NCBI GenBank assembly: GCA_022564545.1
Contig: JADFLG010000013.1
Coordinates: forward strand, 4,203-36,378
Reading direction: 5' to 3'
Source: Chloroflexota bacterium
GTDB taxonomy: Bacteria; Chloroflexota; Dehalococcoidia; Lucifugimonadales; Lucifugimonadaceae
Length of the DNA: 32,176 bases
Shown: in pieces, positions 6,989-14,679 of the stretch
Layout: every line of letters starts with the position of its first letter
Numbering within the stretch: position 1 is the first letter of the stretch
Program-made: the position numbers and the translations under genes
Notes under the pieces: generated by a model
What the model saw: only the letters and a program-made list of their open reading frames with translations
The model's database searches: none
Told to the model about the DNA's origin: nothing

Positions 6989-7911
6989 ATCCGTTCTGCC
7001 ACCCTCAGCTTGGCGCTGCGTGCGCGCCGGTTGGAGTCGACCTCCGCTTCGGTCGGGACGATCGGGCGCTTTGTGATGACCTTTACCGTGGCGAGGTGAT
7101 CGCACCCGCATACCGGCGTACCCGGGGGGCAAATGCAGTCGGAAGCCTGCTTGCGGATGAAGTTCTTGACGATGCGGTCTTCGAGCGAGTGGTATGAAAT
7201 AACGGCCAGCCGCCCACTCTGGCCCAGCAGCGACACTGCCTGCTCAAGTGCGGTTTCAAGCGCCGAAAGTTCGTCGTTCACAGCGATTCGTATTGCCTGG
7301 AACGTTCGAGTAGCGGGGTTCGTCCGCCGTCCCCGGCGAGGGTTCACCTTCCCTATCAACTCCGCCAGTTCAAGCGATGTGCTGATCGGACGGTTCCGGA
7401 CGATGGCCCGGGCGATGCGGCGCGCTGCCCGGTCTTCGCCGAGATGGAAGATCAGATCGGCCAGTTCCGATTCTGCGTAATCGTTGACGATGTCCGAAGC
7501 GGTGAGTTGCTGGTCGAAGCTGAACCGCATGTCGAGCGGGTCGGCCCGGCGGAAGCTGAAACCCCGGTCCTCACGGTCCAACTGGAGTGAGGAGACGCCC
7601 AGGTCGAAAAGAATTCCGTGCACCGGCACGAACTCGTAGCGGAGTGCGGTTGCCCGAATGTCTCGAAAGTTCACATTAAGCGCAAGGAACGTTCCGCCCC
7701 CTCCGGCCAGCCTTTCGGTCGCGACAGCGACGGCCTCAGGGTCGGCGTCAAGGCCGAGCACCTGGCCCCCGGGATCGGCGGCAGAAAGAATCGACTTGGA
7801 ATGCCCGCCCTCACCGAGGGTCGCATCGATGTAGCGACCGCCGGGCTGGACGTTTAGCGCCCCTAAAACTTCTGGAGTCATTACCGGCGTGTGGTGGAGT
7901 TCGATGCCCAT
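6985..7911 (-). CDS. rsmH: 16S rRNA (cytosine-1402-N4)-methyltransferase RsmH
   Basis: RsmH (formerly MraW) methylates N4 of C1402 in 16S rRNA with S-adenosylmethionine. The product is 308 aa. Visible family motifs are HHTPVMTPEVL at the N-terminus, the SAM-binding YIDATLGEGGHS, LFDLGVSSLQLD, DPLDMRF, NPATRTFQAIRIAVNDEL and ISYHSLEDRIVKNF. A CICPPGTPVCGC segment near the C-terminus is also usual for the family. The ATG at 7911 has GGTGA five bases upstream. A GTG at 7920 overlaps the mraZ stop codon and would add three residues; either is possible. It is translationally linked to mraZ. Confidence 0.95.
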   Translation of the reverse strand: MGIELHHTPVMTPEVLGALNVQPGGRYIDATLGEGGHSKSILSAADPGGQVLGLDADPEAVAVATERLAGGGGTFLALNVNFRDIRATALRYEFVPVHGILFDLGVSSLQLDREDRGFSFRRADPLDMRFSFDQQLTASDIVNDYAESELADLIFHLGEDRAARRIARAIVRNRPISTSLELAELIGKVNPRRGRRTNPATRTFQAIRIAVNDELSALETALEQAVSLLGQSGRLAVISYHSLEDRIVKNFIRKQASDCICPPGTPVCGCDHLATVKVITKRPIVPTEAEVDSNRRARSAKLRVAERI

Positions 7912-7916
7912 GAGGA

Positions 7917-8405
7917 TCACCCGCCCGTCTCCACATCATTTTGTCGGATGACGATTTGCGTAAGCTCGGGCTGAGGAGCCACGTGTGGGGCGCGCTCTGC
8001 GATATCGGTCGCCTCGGTGTCGAGCGTCCGTCGCTCCTCCGACCATGCTCCCGCAGACCAGATTTCGATAAACCTGCCGGTGCCGACGATGATCACGTCC
8101 TCGCCAAGCCCCGCATACTCACGGAGCTGCAACGGCACGACGACCCGACCGCTGCGATCAAGTGTCCCGACATAGGCACCCGAAAAAGTGAGGCGGGCGA
8201 GTTTCCGGGAACTCGAAGAATTATTCGGCTGCTGCGCAATGTCGCTTGCGGCCCGTTCCCATTCTTCGGGCGTGTAAACAACGACGCAATTGTCGTACGC
8301 CCGGCCGAGGACGATGCCGTCGATGAACGCCATTTTAAAGCGCGCGGGAATAGCGACCCTGCCCTGAGGATCGATTCGGTGCTCGTATTCGCCGGCAAAG
8401 ATCAC
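7917..8405 (-). CDS. mraZ: Transcriptional regulator MraZ
   Basis: MraZ is an AbrB-like, ring-forming DNA-binding protein that heads the division cluster and represses it. The frame is open to 8609, but the MraZ fold begins at VIFAGEYEHRIDPQGRVAIPA. The start chosen is therefore the GTG at 8405, with GGA about nine bases upstream, giving 162 aa. The two SpoVT/AbrB-like repeats are visible as DPQGRVAIPARFK and LDRSGRVVVPLQLREYAG. The C-terminus has about 25 extra residues. It overlaps or abuts rsmH. Possible MraZ boxes lie 45-59 bp upstream of the start. Confidence 0.93.
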   Translation of the reverse strand: MIFAGEYEHRIDPQGRVAIPARFKMAFIDGIVLGRAYDNCVVVYTPEEWERAASDIAQQPNNSSSSRKLARLTFSGAYVGTLDRSGRVVVPLQLREYAGLGEDVIIVGTGRFIEIWSAGAWSEERRTLDTEATDIAERAPHVAPQPELTQIVIRQNDVETGG

Positions 8406-8449
8406 TTGGTTTTTCCGGTACAGGGCGAGGGAGCGCGAAATGGCGTTTG

Positions 8450-8464
8450 ACCCTTTCTGCCCCA
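8450..8464 (-). promoter_or_regulatory. Candidate MraZ boxes upstream of mraZ
   Basis: On the minus strand TGGGG (8464-8460) and AGGGT (8454-8450) are repeated with a 10-bp period, that is a 5-bp spacer. This resembles the TGGGN direct repeats with 5-bp spacing to which MraZ binds in E. coli. Only two repeats are seen where three are usual. A minus-strand TATATT at about 8509-8504 could be the -10 element. Confidence 0.4.
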
Positions 8465-8544
8465 ATACGCGACAAAGTGTGCCAGATTGCCACTTCCAGC
8501 GCCAATATAATCCGGGCGCGTTTTCGGCGCTAATTGCATGTGAC

Positions 8545-8637
8545 GAACGTACTCGGAAGCGTGCTAGCATCCCGGGAGTCGAGTTCGTACGTTCGTACTC
8601 CAAGTTCAACGACCAGTATGTTGGTACGTTCGTACTC
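8545..8637. repeat. Direct repeats around CGTACTC between mraZ and moaB
   Basis: GTACGTTCGTACTC occurs exactly at 8587-8600 and 8624-8637 (37 bp apart). A shorter related copy, GAACGTACTC, lies at 8545-8554, and an extra GTTCGTAC at 8583-8590 makes the middle site part of an inverted arrangement. All lie in the 314-bp divergent gap between mraZ and moaB. They look like binding sites for an unidentified regulator. Confidence 0.55.
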
Positions 8638-8719
8638 TCCAGGTCATGGGCCGGAAGTCCTGAGTTTTCGGGCGAGGGTCCTGGCGAATTTCCGGGTGCA
8701 TCGGTAACAGGAGCTGACG

Positions 8720-9214
8720 TTGGTAATCAGGTATGCGGTGCTGACAAGCAGCGATACAGGTTCGGTCGGGAAACGGGTCGATACCAGCGGCGATGCCATA
8801 GTCGAAATCATGAGCGGGGCAGGCCATAAAATGGTCGAGCGCGTCATTCTTCCAGACGATTTCGAGAGGCTGTCGGAACAGATCGCGACATGGTGCGACT
8901 CGGGCGATATCGACCTGGTCCTGACCACCGGCGGAACGGGTCTGTCGTCACGCGACGTAATGCCGGAAGTTACCAGGAGACTGATCGACCTTGAGATTCC
9001 CGGAGTGGCCGAAGCGATGAGGGCCGAGTCGTTAAAAGTCACCCGAATGGCGATGATCTCAAGGGCCATGACCGGGGCCAGGGGGTCGACGCTGATCATT
9101 AACCTGCCCGGCAGCACCGGTGGCGTCAGGGATAACCTGGGAGTGGTGCTACCAGTGATCGGTCATGCCGTCGAGGTGCTGCAGGACCGGCAGACGGGTA
9201 GTCATCCGAACTGA
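8720..9214 (+). CDS. moaB: Molybdopterin adenylyltransferase / MoaB-Mog family protein
   Basis: Members of this family adenylylate molybdopterin, or act in a related step of molybdenum cofactor synthesis. The product is 164 aa and begins MVIRYAVLTSSDTGSVGKR. It carries LVLTTGGTGLSSRDVMPE (the family's GGTG signature and the Asp of the active site) and INLPGSTGGVRDNL near the C-terminus. The start is a TTG at 8720, preceded by AGGAG at seven bases, which is a strong ribosome-binding site. It is divergent from mraZ. MoaB and Mog cannot be separated by eye. No other moa/moe genes are in the window. Confidence 0.9.
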   Translation: MVIRYAVLTSSDTGSVGKRVDTSGDAIVEIMSGAGHKMVERVILPDDFERLSEQIATWCDSGDIDLVLTTGGTGLSSRDVMPEVTRRLIDLEIPGVAEAMRAESLKVTRMAMISRAMTGARGSTLIINLPGSTGGVRDNLGVVLPVIGHAVEVLQDRQTGSHPN

Positions 9215-9224
9215 AAAACTATCT

Positions 9225-9400
9225 CAAGGACCTCCTCTCCCCGAGGAAACGGGTGCACGATTGCGGGCGCGGGAGAGGGGGAACGTTCCTTAGTCGGCAA
9301 CACGCTTTCGATAGCCTCTACACCAGCATCGACTACATTCCCCTCAACCTGAACTACTCTCCGGGGACAGGGAATTAACCACGCTCCCCGCCACTCCGCA
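9225..9400. repeat. Palindromic intergenic repeat, copy A
   Basis: The 209-bp moaB-trmD gap holds CCTCTCCC and GGGAGAGG arms about 35 bp apart. Near its end is a GGGACAGGGAATTAACC segment, whose GGGAATTAACC core recurs in the ribH-dinB gap. No gene is seen. It looks like a degenerate member of an interspersed GC-rich palindromic family. Confidence 0.4.
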
Positions 9401-9423
9401 CTGAGTGAACAATCCAGCACCTG

Positions 9424-10134
9424 ATGAAAATATCGATAGTCACCCTGTTCCCGGAAATGTTCGGCGGTCCACTCACCACCAGCATCGTTGGGCGGGCAGT
9501 GAAATCCGGTCGGGTTGAGATCGAGTTTGTCCAGATACGCGATTTCGCGCTGGACGACCGGGGCACCGTCGACGCACCGCCGTTTGGTGGCGGCGCGGGA
9601 ATGGTCCTGCAGGCAGGCCCGTTGGTGAGCGCGGTCGATTCGGTTGCGAACGCTTCGTCCGGCTCATCGAAACCCCATGTCATCTTAATGTCGGCCCAGG
9701 GCAGACCTCTCACCCACCGGCGCGCCGCTGAAATTTCTCAAATGGAAGCGATAACCCTGGTGTGCGGCCACTACGAAGGCGTCGACGAGCGGTTTATCGA
9801 GTTGCGGGTCGATGAAGAGATCTCCATAGGTGACTTCGTGATGACCGGTGGAGAAATTCCGGCGATGGCACTGACAGACGCCGTCGTGCGGCTCATCCCG
9901 GGCGTACTTGGCGACGCCGGTTCATCGGAGCACGACTCTTTCGCCCGCGGCACGGAGTCGCTGCTTGAGGGCCCGGTCTACACCCGCCCGGCCAGATTCC
10001 AGGGGTTGAACGTGCCGGAAGTGCTGCTGAGTGGCGATCACGCAAAGGTCGAGGCATGGCGACGGCGGCAGGCCCTGCGGCGCACTGAAGAGCGGCGTCC
10101 GGACCTGCTAAGGGGCTGGCCGCCAGAAGATTAG
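9424..10134 (+). CDS. trmD: tRNA (guanine-37-N1)-methyltransferase TrmD
   Basis: TrmD methylates N1 of G37 next to the anticodon of a set of tRNAs and prevents +1 frameshifting. The product is 236 aa, the normal size. It begins MKISIVTLFPEMF and has the trefoil-knot SAM motifs LVCGHYEGVDERF and ISIGDFVMTGGE, plus DAVVRLIPGVLGD and the Tyr-X-Arg-Pro segment YTRPARFQG. A C-terminal EAWRRRQALRRTEERRPDLL helix matches the tRNA-binding domain. It stands just before rplS, a conserved pairing. Confidence 0.97.
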   Translation: MKISIVTLFPEMFGGPLTTSIVGRAVKSGRVEIEFVQIRDFALDDRGTVDAPPFGGGAGMVLQAGPLVSAVDSVANASSGSSKPHVILMSAQGRPLTHRRAAEISQMEAITLVCGHYEGVDERFIELRVDEEISIGDFVMTGGEIPAMALTDAVVRLIPGVLGDAGSSEHDSFARGTESLLEGPVYTRPARFQGLNVPEVLLSGDHAKVEAWRRRQALRRTEERRPDLLRGWPPED

Positions 10135-10231
10135 TCTGTTTGTAACCGTCTCGCCTCGGGCGCACCTGAATCTTGCCAGGGGCTGTCGGCGTGGTCGGTG
10201 GCCGGGAGGAGAATATCTGTGGACAGGACGG

Positions 10232-10259
10232 TTGCTGGCCGGCCCGGACCAGATATACA
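10232..10259 (+). promoter_or_regulatory. Candidate rplS promoter
   Basis: TTGCTG at 10232-10237 and TATACA at 10254-10259 are separated by 16 bp. Transcription would begin near 10266 and give a leader of about 90 nt ahead of rplS. Confidence 0.35.
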
Positions 10260-10287
10260 CTTGTAGTGCTGCACCGAAATAAAGATC

Positions 10288-10334
10288 GGTCGCACCGACC
10301 CGCATTTACACATTGGCGCCTGAAGGCGTCTTTT
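10288..10334 (+). promoter_or_regulatory. Two-hairpin leader of rplS
   Basis: GGTCG/CGACC with a CAC loop (10288-10300) and CGCC/GGCG with a TGAA loop (10317-10328) form two short hairpins. The second is followed by TCTTTT. They lie immediately before rplS and could be a ribosomal-protein leader or attenuator. The stems are short, so the evidence is modest. Confidence 0.35.
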
Positions 10335-10354
10335 CGCGACGAAAGAATTTTGCT

Positions 10355-10708
10355 ATGGACGCCGCATCACTGATTGAGCTAAAGACGCTCGACCACATCG
10401 ATGACTTTCAGCCCGGTGACACGGTAACCGTAAATCTCCGGATCGTTGAGGGCGACCGCCAGCGTATCCAGGCTTTCCAGGGCAACATCATCTCCGGTCG
10501 ATACACGGCCTCGAAGATTCCGGCACCCGGTGATACTTTCATCGTCCGGCGTGTGTCATACGGCGTTGGAGTGGAACGGATCATTCCGTTCCACTCGCCA
10601 AACCTGGATTCGCTCAAGGTGAGCCGTCGGGGCAAGGTCCGGCGATCACGCCTCTACTACCTGCGGGGCCTGACCGGCAAAAAGGCCCGCATCAAGGAAC
10701 GCCGATAG
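10355..10708 (+). CDS. rplS: 50S ribosomal protein L19
   Basis: L19 sits at the 30S-50S interface of the ribosome. The product is 117 aa, the usual length. It shows the family sequence FQPGDTVTVNLRIVEG, RIQAFQGNIISG, TFIVRRVSYGVGVERIIPFH and a basic C-terminus with RGKVRRSRLYYLRGLTGKKA. The ATG at 10355 is the first that fits the family N-terminus; the open frame upstream (from 10313) does not. It follows trmD after 220 bp and ends at a strong terminator. Confidence 0.97.
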   Translation: MDAASLIELKTLDHIDDFQPGDTVTVNLRIVEGDRQRIQAFQGNIISGRYTASKIPAPGDTFIVRRVSYGVGVERIIPFHSPNLDSLKVSRRGKVRRSRLYYLRGLTGKKARIKERR

Positions 10709-10731
10709 TCGCCAAACGATGCCGAATCTGT

Positions 10732-10765
10732 AAGCCCTCTCCAGCACGGGAGAGGGCTTTTTGTT
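10732..10765 (+). terminator. Rho-independent terminator after rplS
   Basis: AAGCCCTCTCC (10732-10742) pairs perfectly with GGAGAGGGCTT (10749-10759), with a 6-base loop, followed by a run of T ending at 10762. It closes the trmD-rplS unit. Confidence 0.9.
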
Positions 10766-10895
10766 TGCGCGCGGCCTGTTGCTTCCAGTGCCGGTCATTC
10801 TTCCAGCTTCACCCGGCGCGGCACATAATTGCCCAGAACACCCGACAAGGCCGATTTACACCGGGCCACGCGACAACAACTTCCTGGAGACGATA

Positions 10896-13493
10896 TTGCA
10901 GTTCGCTGAGGTAGCCGTCGACTTTCCCGACGACCGCTTGCGCACATTTACCTACTCCGTTCCCGAAGGCATGGGCATCGTTGCTGGCGATCTTGTCCGG
11001 GTGCCGTTCGGACCGAGAACGTTGCAGGGTGTTGTTTTCGAACTTCCCGATGTGCCCCTGACAGAACTGGACAAAATTCGCCAGGTCACCGCCCGGACGG
11101 TCGATGGTCCGTTTATTGCGGAACACATGTTGCGGGTCGCACGCTGGGTCGCGGGCCACTACCGCACGAGCCTGTTCACGGCCTGCTCGCTGCTGCTGCC
11201 CCCCGGTGCATCGTCGCGACTGCGGACATGGCTCACATCCGCCGAGAGGCCTCTGACCGGCGAAACGTCTGTGTCTGGCGAAACGCCCGAGGTCAGCAGC
11301 AATAATTTTGCGTTATCCCGCAGGGAGCAGCAGGCAATCGATCATGTCCGGGAGGGTGGGAGATTATCCAAATCCCGAGTAGCGCGGAGTCTCGGTCTCG
11401 GCGGGACTGCAATCGTCGACCGCCTGGTCCGGCGCGGCGCACTGCTTGCAGAATCAGTGTGGGAGAAGCCGCGCGTATCGGCCGTGTTCACGAAAAAAAT
11501 CGAGCTGGCTGCTCCCCCGCACGTCGTCAGTCGGCTTATCGAACTGCACAATGCCAAACCCACCAGAGCCACCAAATCCAAACGTTCGTCGCAGCGCCGC
11601 GGAGAACTGCTCAAGTGGTTTCAGTCGGGCCACACGGCTGCGACCAAAAAAACCCTGAACGAGCAGTTCGGTGCCGCTGCTGTCAAATGGGCATTCGGCG
11701 AAACCCTCCTGGAGACTCAAAAGATCCGGAGGGACCGCGACCCGCTGGCCGAATACTTTTTCCAGCAGGAGTTCGCCCATACCCCCACAGACCCGCAGAA
11801 AATCGCCATTGATGCGATCGTTGGTCAGGTCCTGGCCGCTGGGCCTTCAGATAACTTGAATGAACGACAGTTCCTTTTGCATGGCGTTACCGGTTCTGGC
11901 AAGACCGAGGTTTACCTCCAGGCGATAGCGGCATGTATCGCGGCGGGTAAAAGCGCCATTTATCTTGTACCGGAAATAGCCCTGACCCCGCAAACCCTCC
12001 AGCGAATTGCCGCCCGGTTTCCGGGGAAGGTCGCCATGCTCCACTCAGGCCTGACCGTCGGTCAGCGATACGACCAGTGGTGGAGGGTCAAGAACGGCGA
12101 CTTTCCAATCGTCCTCGGCTCGCGTGGCGCCATCTTTGCCCCAGTCGAGGATATTGGCCTCATCGTCATTGACGAAGAGCACGAGTGGACTTACAAACAG
12201 GGCGACCAAGCACCCCGGTATCACGCACGCGCCGTGGCAGAACGCATTTCAGCAGAGACCGGTGCTACGCTCGTGATAGGCAGCGCGACGCCCGAGATAA
12301 CAAGTTATCGAGCCGCCAAATCGGGACGTTACCAACTGCTCGAACTGCCAGACCGAGTCGGACACACCGGGCGCAGTTCCAATGTCGGGCGCAGTCGCGC
12401 CAGCTGGCGCGCACCCGCGATGCCGGCGGTCCAGATTGTCGACATGCGCGATGAGCACGCCGACGGCCACTTCGAAATGCTGAGCCGGACCCTGATCGAC
12501 TCGATGCGAGACGCGCTGGCCGACGGTGGAAGGGTGATTCTGTTCATCAACCGCCGCGGCACCGCCTCGTTCGTACAGTGTGTCGAGTGTGGCAACGTCC
12601 GCCAGTGCCGCCGCTGTGACACGGCCCTCACGTACCACCGCACCCCGCAGGGGCCCAGCACCCCGCAGGGGAAAACTGCTTCACGTGCCCGAAAAGGAAA
12701 ACTGGTTTGCCACTATTGCAACTATACGGTCGGGGCAGGCAGGGCGTGCCCAACATGTGGCGGGAAACAGATGCACCGGTCGTCCCCCGGCACGGAAATG
12801 GCCGCACGGACCGTCGGTCAGTACTTCCCTGGCATCGAGGTAATCAGGTGGGACTCAGATTCTGCACGGACCGCCGCCGACCACAAACGGATCATGGACG
12901 AGTTTGTGTCAGGTTCCGCAAAAGTCCTTGTAGGTACCCAAATGGTCGCAAAAGGGCTCGATATTCCAAGCGTAACTCTGGTGGGCGTCATATCGGCGGA
13001 TACCGGTCTTGCGGCACCGGATTTCCGAGCCGCTGAGCGTGCATTCCAGGTGTTGGCACAGGTAGTCGGGCGTACCGGCCGGGGGACATGGGGAGGTCGT
13101 GCCGTGATCCAGACTTTTAATCCCGACCACTACGCCATACGGGCTGCGGCAGATCATGACTACGCGTTGTTTTACGACACGGAAATTCGATTGCGCGCCG
13201 CACAGGCCAACCCACCGTTCACAAATATGATCAAGCTGATGCATTCGACTAGAAACGCCGGAGTGGCCCGGACGGAAGCTGACCGCCTTGCGACTGAACT
13301 CAACGCCGCTCGGGAAACCCACGGTGAAACATCGATTGAAGTTATCGGCCCGACGCCCGCGTATCCGCTCAAAGTGAGGAACCTGTACCGCTGGCAAATA
13401 TTGCTGAAGGGCCCCCACCCTGCGAGACTTCTTGAGATCGTGCCGACAGGGGCGCTTTGGACGGTTGATGTCGATCCGGGGTCGCTCGGATGA
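10896..13493 (+). CDS. priA: Primosomal replication restart helicase PriA
   Basis: PriA recognises stalled forks and loads the replicative helicase. The frame is open from 10761, but that region overlaps the rplS terminator. The family N-terminus FAEVAVDFP starts at a TTG at 10896, with GGAG six bases upstream, giving 865 aa. Features: 3' DNA-binding domain (about 1-105, YSVPEGMGIVAGDLVRVPFG), Walker A GVTGSGKT (about 330-337), DEEH box (about 426-429), and the zinc-binding insertion with four Cys pairs (CVEC at about 562, then CRRC, CHYC, CPTC). Helicase motifs VGTQMVAKGLD and VVGRTGRG follow. About 19 extra residues between the second and third Cys pairs contain a duplicated 13-bp repeat. 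Residues about 110-290 are less conserved. Confidence 0.93.
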   Translation: MQFAEVAVDFPDDRLRTFTYSVPEGMGIVAGDLVRVPFGPRTLQGVVFELPDVPLTELDKIRQVTARTVDGPFIAEHMLRVARWVAGHYRTSLFTACSLLLPPGASSRLRTWLTSAERPLTGETSVSGETPEVSSNNFALSRREQQAIDHVREGGRLSKSRVARSLGLGGTAIVDRLVRRGALLAESVWEKPRVSAVFTKKIELAAPPHVVSRLIELHNAKPTRATKSKRSSQRRGELLKWFQSGHTAATKKTLNEQFGAAAVKWAFGETLLETQKIRRDRDPLAEYFFQQEFAHTPTDPQKIAIDAIVGQVLAAGPSDNLNERQFLLHGVTGSGKTEVYLQAIAACIAAGKSAIYLVPEIALTPQTLQRIAARFPGKVAMLHSGLTVGQRYDQWWRVKNGDFPIVLGSRGAIFAPVEDIGLIVIDEEHEWTYKQGDQAPRYHARAVAERISAETGATLVIGSATPEITSYRAAKSGRYQLLELPDRVGHTGRSSNVGRSRASWRAPAMPAVQIVDMRDEHADGHFEMLSRTLIDSMRDALADGGRVILFINRRGTASFVQCVECGNVRQCRRCDTALTYHRTPQGPSTPQGKTASRARKGKLVCHYCNYTVGAGRACPTCGGKQMHRSSPGTEMAARTVGQYFPGIEVIRWDSDSARTAADHKRIMDEFVSGSAKVLVGTQMVAKGLDIPSVTLVGVISADTGLAAPDFRAAERAFQVLAQVVGRTGRGTWGGRAVIQTFNPDHYAIRAAADHDYALFYDTEIRLRAAQANPPFTNMIKLMHSTRNAGVARTEADRLATELNAARETHGETSIEVIGPTPAYPLKVRNLYRWQILLKGPHPARLLEIVPTGALWTVDVDPGSLG
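12641..12671. repeat. Duplicated CACCCCGCAGGGG unit inside priA
   Basis: CACCCCGCAGGGG occurs at 12641-12653 and 12659-12671, separated by CCCAG. It lies within the zinc-binding segment of priA. A close relative (CCCCGCAGGG, then CCAGCACC, then GCAGGGGG) occurs at 3106-3133 near the 3' end of the mannonate dehydratase gene. Both keep the reading frame, suggesting a small mobile or slippage-generated coding repeat. Confidence 0.5.
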
Positions 13494-13576
13494 TCGGCGC
13501 CACCCGGAGCAACAAGCGCCAGGCGTGCCGAAATTGAAAACACGGCCGGGATAGGCCAGAGCAGAAAGACCAGCGA

Positions 13577-14380
13577 TTGGCTATCAGGCGAATCAGGGTA
13601 TTTCCCGATCCGATTCTGCGTAAGAAATGCAGGGTAGTCCGCCGCGTCGACGACAGGGTGCGCGTTCTCGCCGCCGACATGATCGAGACCCTCGACGGCG
13701 CGGGCGGGATAGGGCTCGCGGCCAACCAGGTCGGCGCGCTCCAGCGGGTTGTGACTATCCACCTGCCGGGAGACGAATCGGCGATTGTGCTCGTCAACCC
13801 GGAGGTCAGGGAAACCGAGGGTGAGCGCGAGATAATCGAAGGCTGCCTGTCATTCCCCGGTTACGAAGGTCTGGTGAAGCGCTCGGTGAGCGTGAAGGCG
13901 AGGTGGCTCGATGAAAACGGCTCCAAAATGAAGGTGACGGCCGAAGAGCTTTTCGCACAGGCCATTGAGCACGAAATCGATCACCTGAACGGAATCCTGT
14001 TCGTCGACCACCTGTTGGCGCACGAAAAACTTGTAGCGGCAGGTACGCTCGAAAGGGAAGACGAGCCGCACATGCACGACGTCGAGCTTGAGGTCCACGC
14101 CGACCACAGTGATGACGCCATTGACGACGAACGAAATGAACCGGACGAATCGGACGTCGAGATCGTGCAAAGCACAATAAAATTCAGCGACCTGTACTCA
14201 GATTCTTCGATTTCTCAAATGCATTACGACCTCCGCAGTGCCGGATACGTGATCGACGACCCCGACCCCGACCCTGGTCCTGGCCGCCAGCGTCACAACG
14301 GCGACGGCCAGAACCGCGTCGAGTCAGACGACCCTCACCTGAATGGCGGCGTGTTGCTCGATCCGGAACGCAGAAATTGA
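13577..14380 (+). CDS. def: Peptide deformylase with a long acidic C-terminal extension
   Basis: Peptide deformylase removes the formyl group from nascent proteins; it is an Fe/Zn metalloenzyme. The three family motifs are intact: GIGLAANQVG (about 44-53), EGCLSFPG (Cys90) and HEIDHLNG (His132, His136). The catalytic domain ends by about residue 150, near the usual 165-190 aa length. Here another ~115 residues follow, rich in Asp and Glu, including DDERNEPDESD and a DPDPDPGPG stretch; no known domain is recognised. The start is a TTG at 13577 with only a weak AGAAAGA upstream. It follows priA by 83 bp, an arrangement (priA-def) seen in many bacteria. Confidence 0.93.
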   Translation: MAIRRIRVFPDPILRKKCRVVRRVDDRVRVLAADMIETLDGAGGIGLAANQVGALQRVVTIHLPGDESAIVLVNPEVRETEGEREIIEGCLSFPGYEGLVKRSVSVKARWLDENGSKMKVTAEELFAQAIEHEIDHLNGILFVDHLLAHEKLVAAGTLEREDEPHMHDVELEVHADHSDDAIDDERNEPDESDVEIVQSTIKFSDLYSDSSISQMHYDLRSAGYVIDDPDPDPGPGRQRHNGDGQNRVESDDPHLNGGVLLDPERRN

Positions 14381-14473
14381 CCGGCTAATCTGGAACGGCA
14401 AAATACGCGAATAGTGGCTTGATTTATTACCAAAACGCGGGCGTTGCCGCACGACGAATCCACACTGGGCCGG

Positions 14474-14482
14474 TGCTATACT
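14474..14482 (+). promoter_or_regulatory. Extended -10 promoter upstream of secD
   Basis: TGCTATACT is an extended -10 (TG-N-TATACT, hexamer at 14477-14482). No convincing -35 is present, which is tolerated by this promoter type. Transcription would start near 14489, giving a leader of about 190 nt before secD. Confidence 0.5.
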
Positions 14483-14489
14483 TTTCGCT

Positions 14490-14660
14490 GGCCTGAAACG
14501 CTCTTGCGATTTCAGCCGTATTTCACACTTGAACCGATGCCGGGTTCCAATCAATTCGGGTCGGCGTCGGGGGTACGTCCTGGCAACATCGTGGCGGCAC
14601 CAGATCGGTGATCGACCGCCAGAAGAGATCACATAGACGCGCCGCCTTTGCGGCGCGTTT
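14490..14660 (+). ncRNA. Structured leader RNA (or small RNA) upstream of secDF
   Basis: Four consecutive hairpins can be drawn. At 14490-14517, CTGAAA and CGC pair with GCG and TTTCAG around a TCTT loop, beginning at the predicted transcription start. CCGATGCC pairs with GGCGTCGG (14534 to about 14571). TGGCGG/CCGCCA encloses CACC/GGTG (about 14592-14621). At 14637-14658, ACGCGCCGC pairs perfectly with GCGGCGCGT around CTTT. The last could be a weak terminator or attenuator 20 bp before the secD start. No known riboswitch consensus was recognised. Confidence 0.45.
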
Positions 14661-14679
14661 CGCGTAAGAGTCCGGATTA

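Noticed and set aside
10211-10265. 15-codon frame (GTG with GGGAGGAG upstream) in the trmD-rplS gap
   Set aside because: Very short, overlaps the probable rplS promoter, and has no conserved feature; not supported as a gene.
14537-14611. 24-codon ORF in the secD leader with GVRPGN, loosely like the SecM arrest sequence GIRAGP
   Set aside because: There is no ribosome-binding site, no signal sequence upstream in frame, and the match is only a few residues; chance is the simpler explanation.
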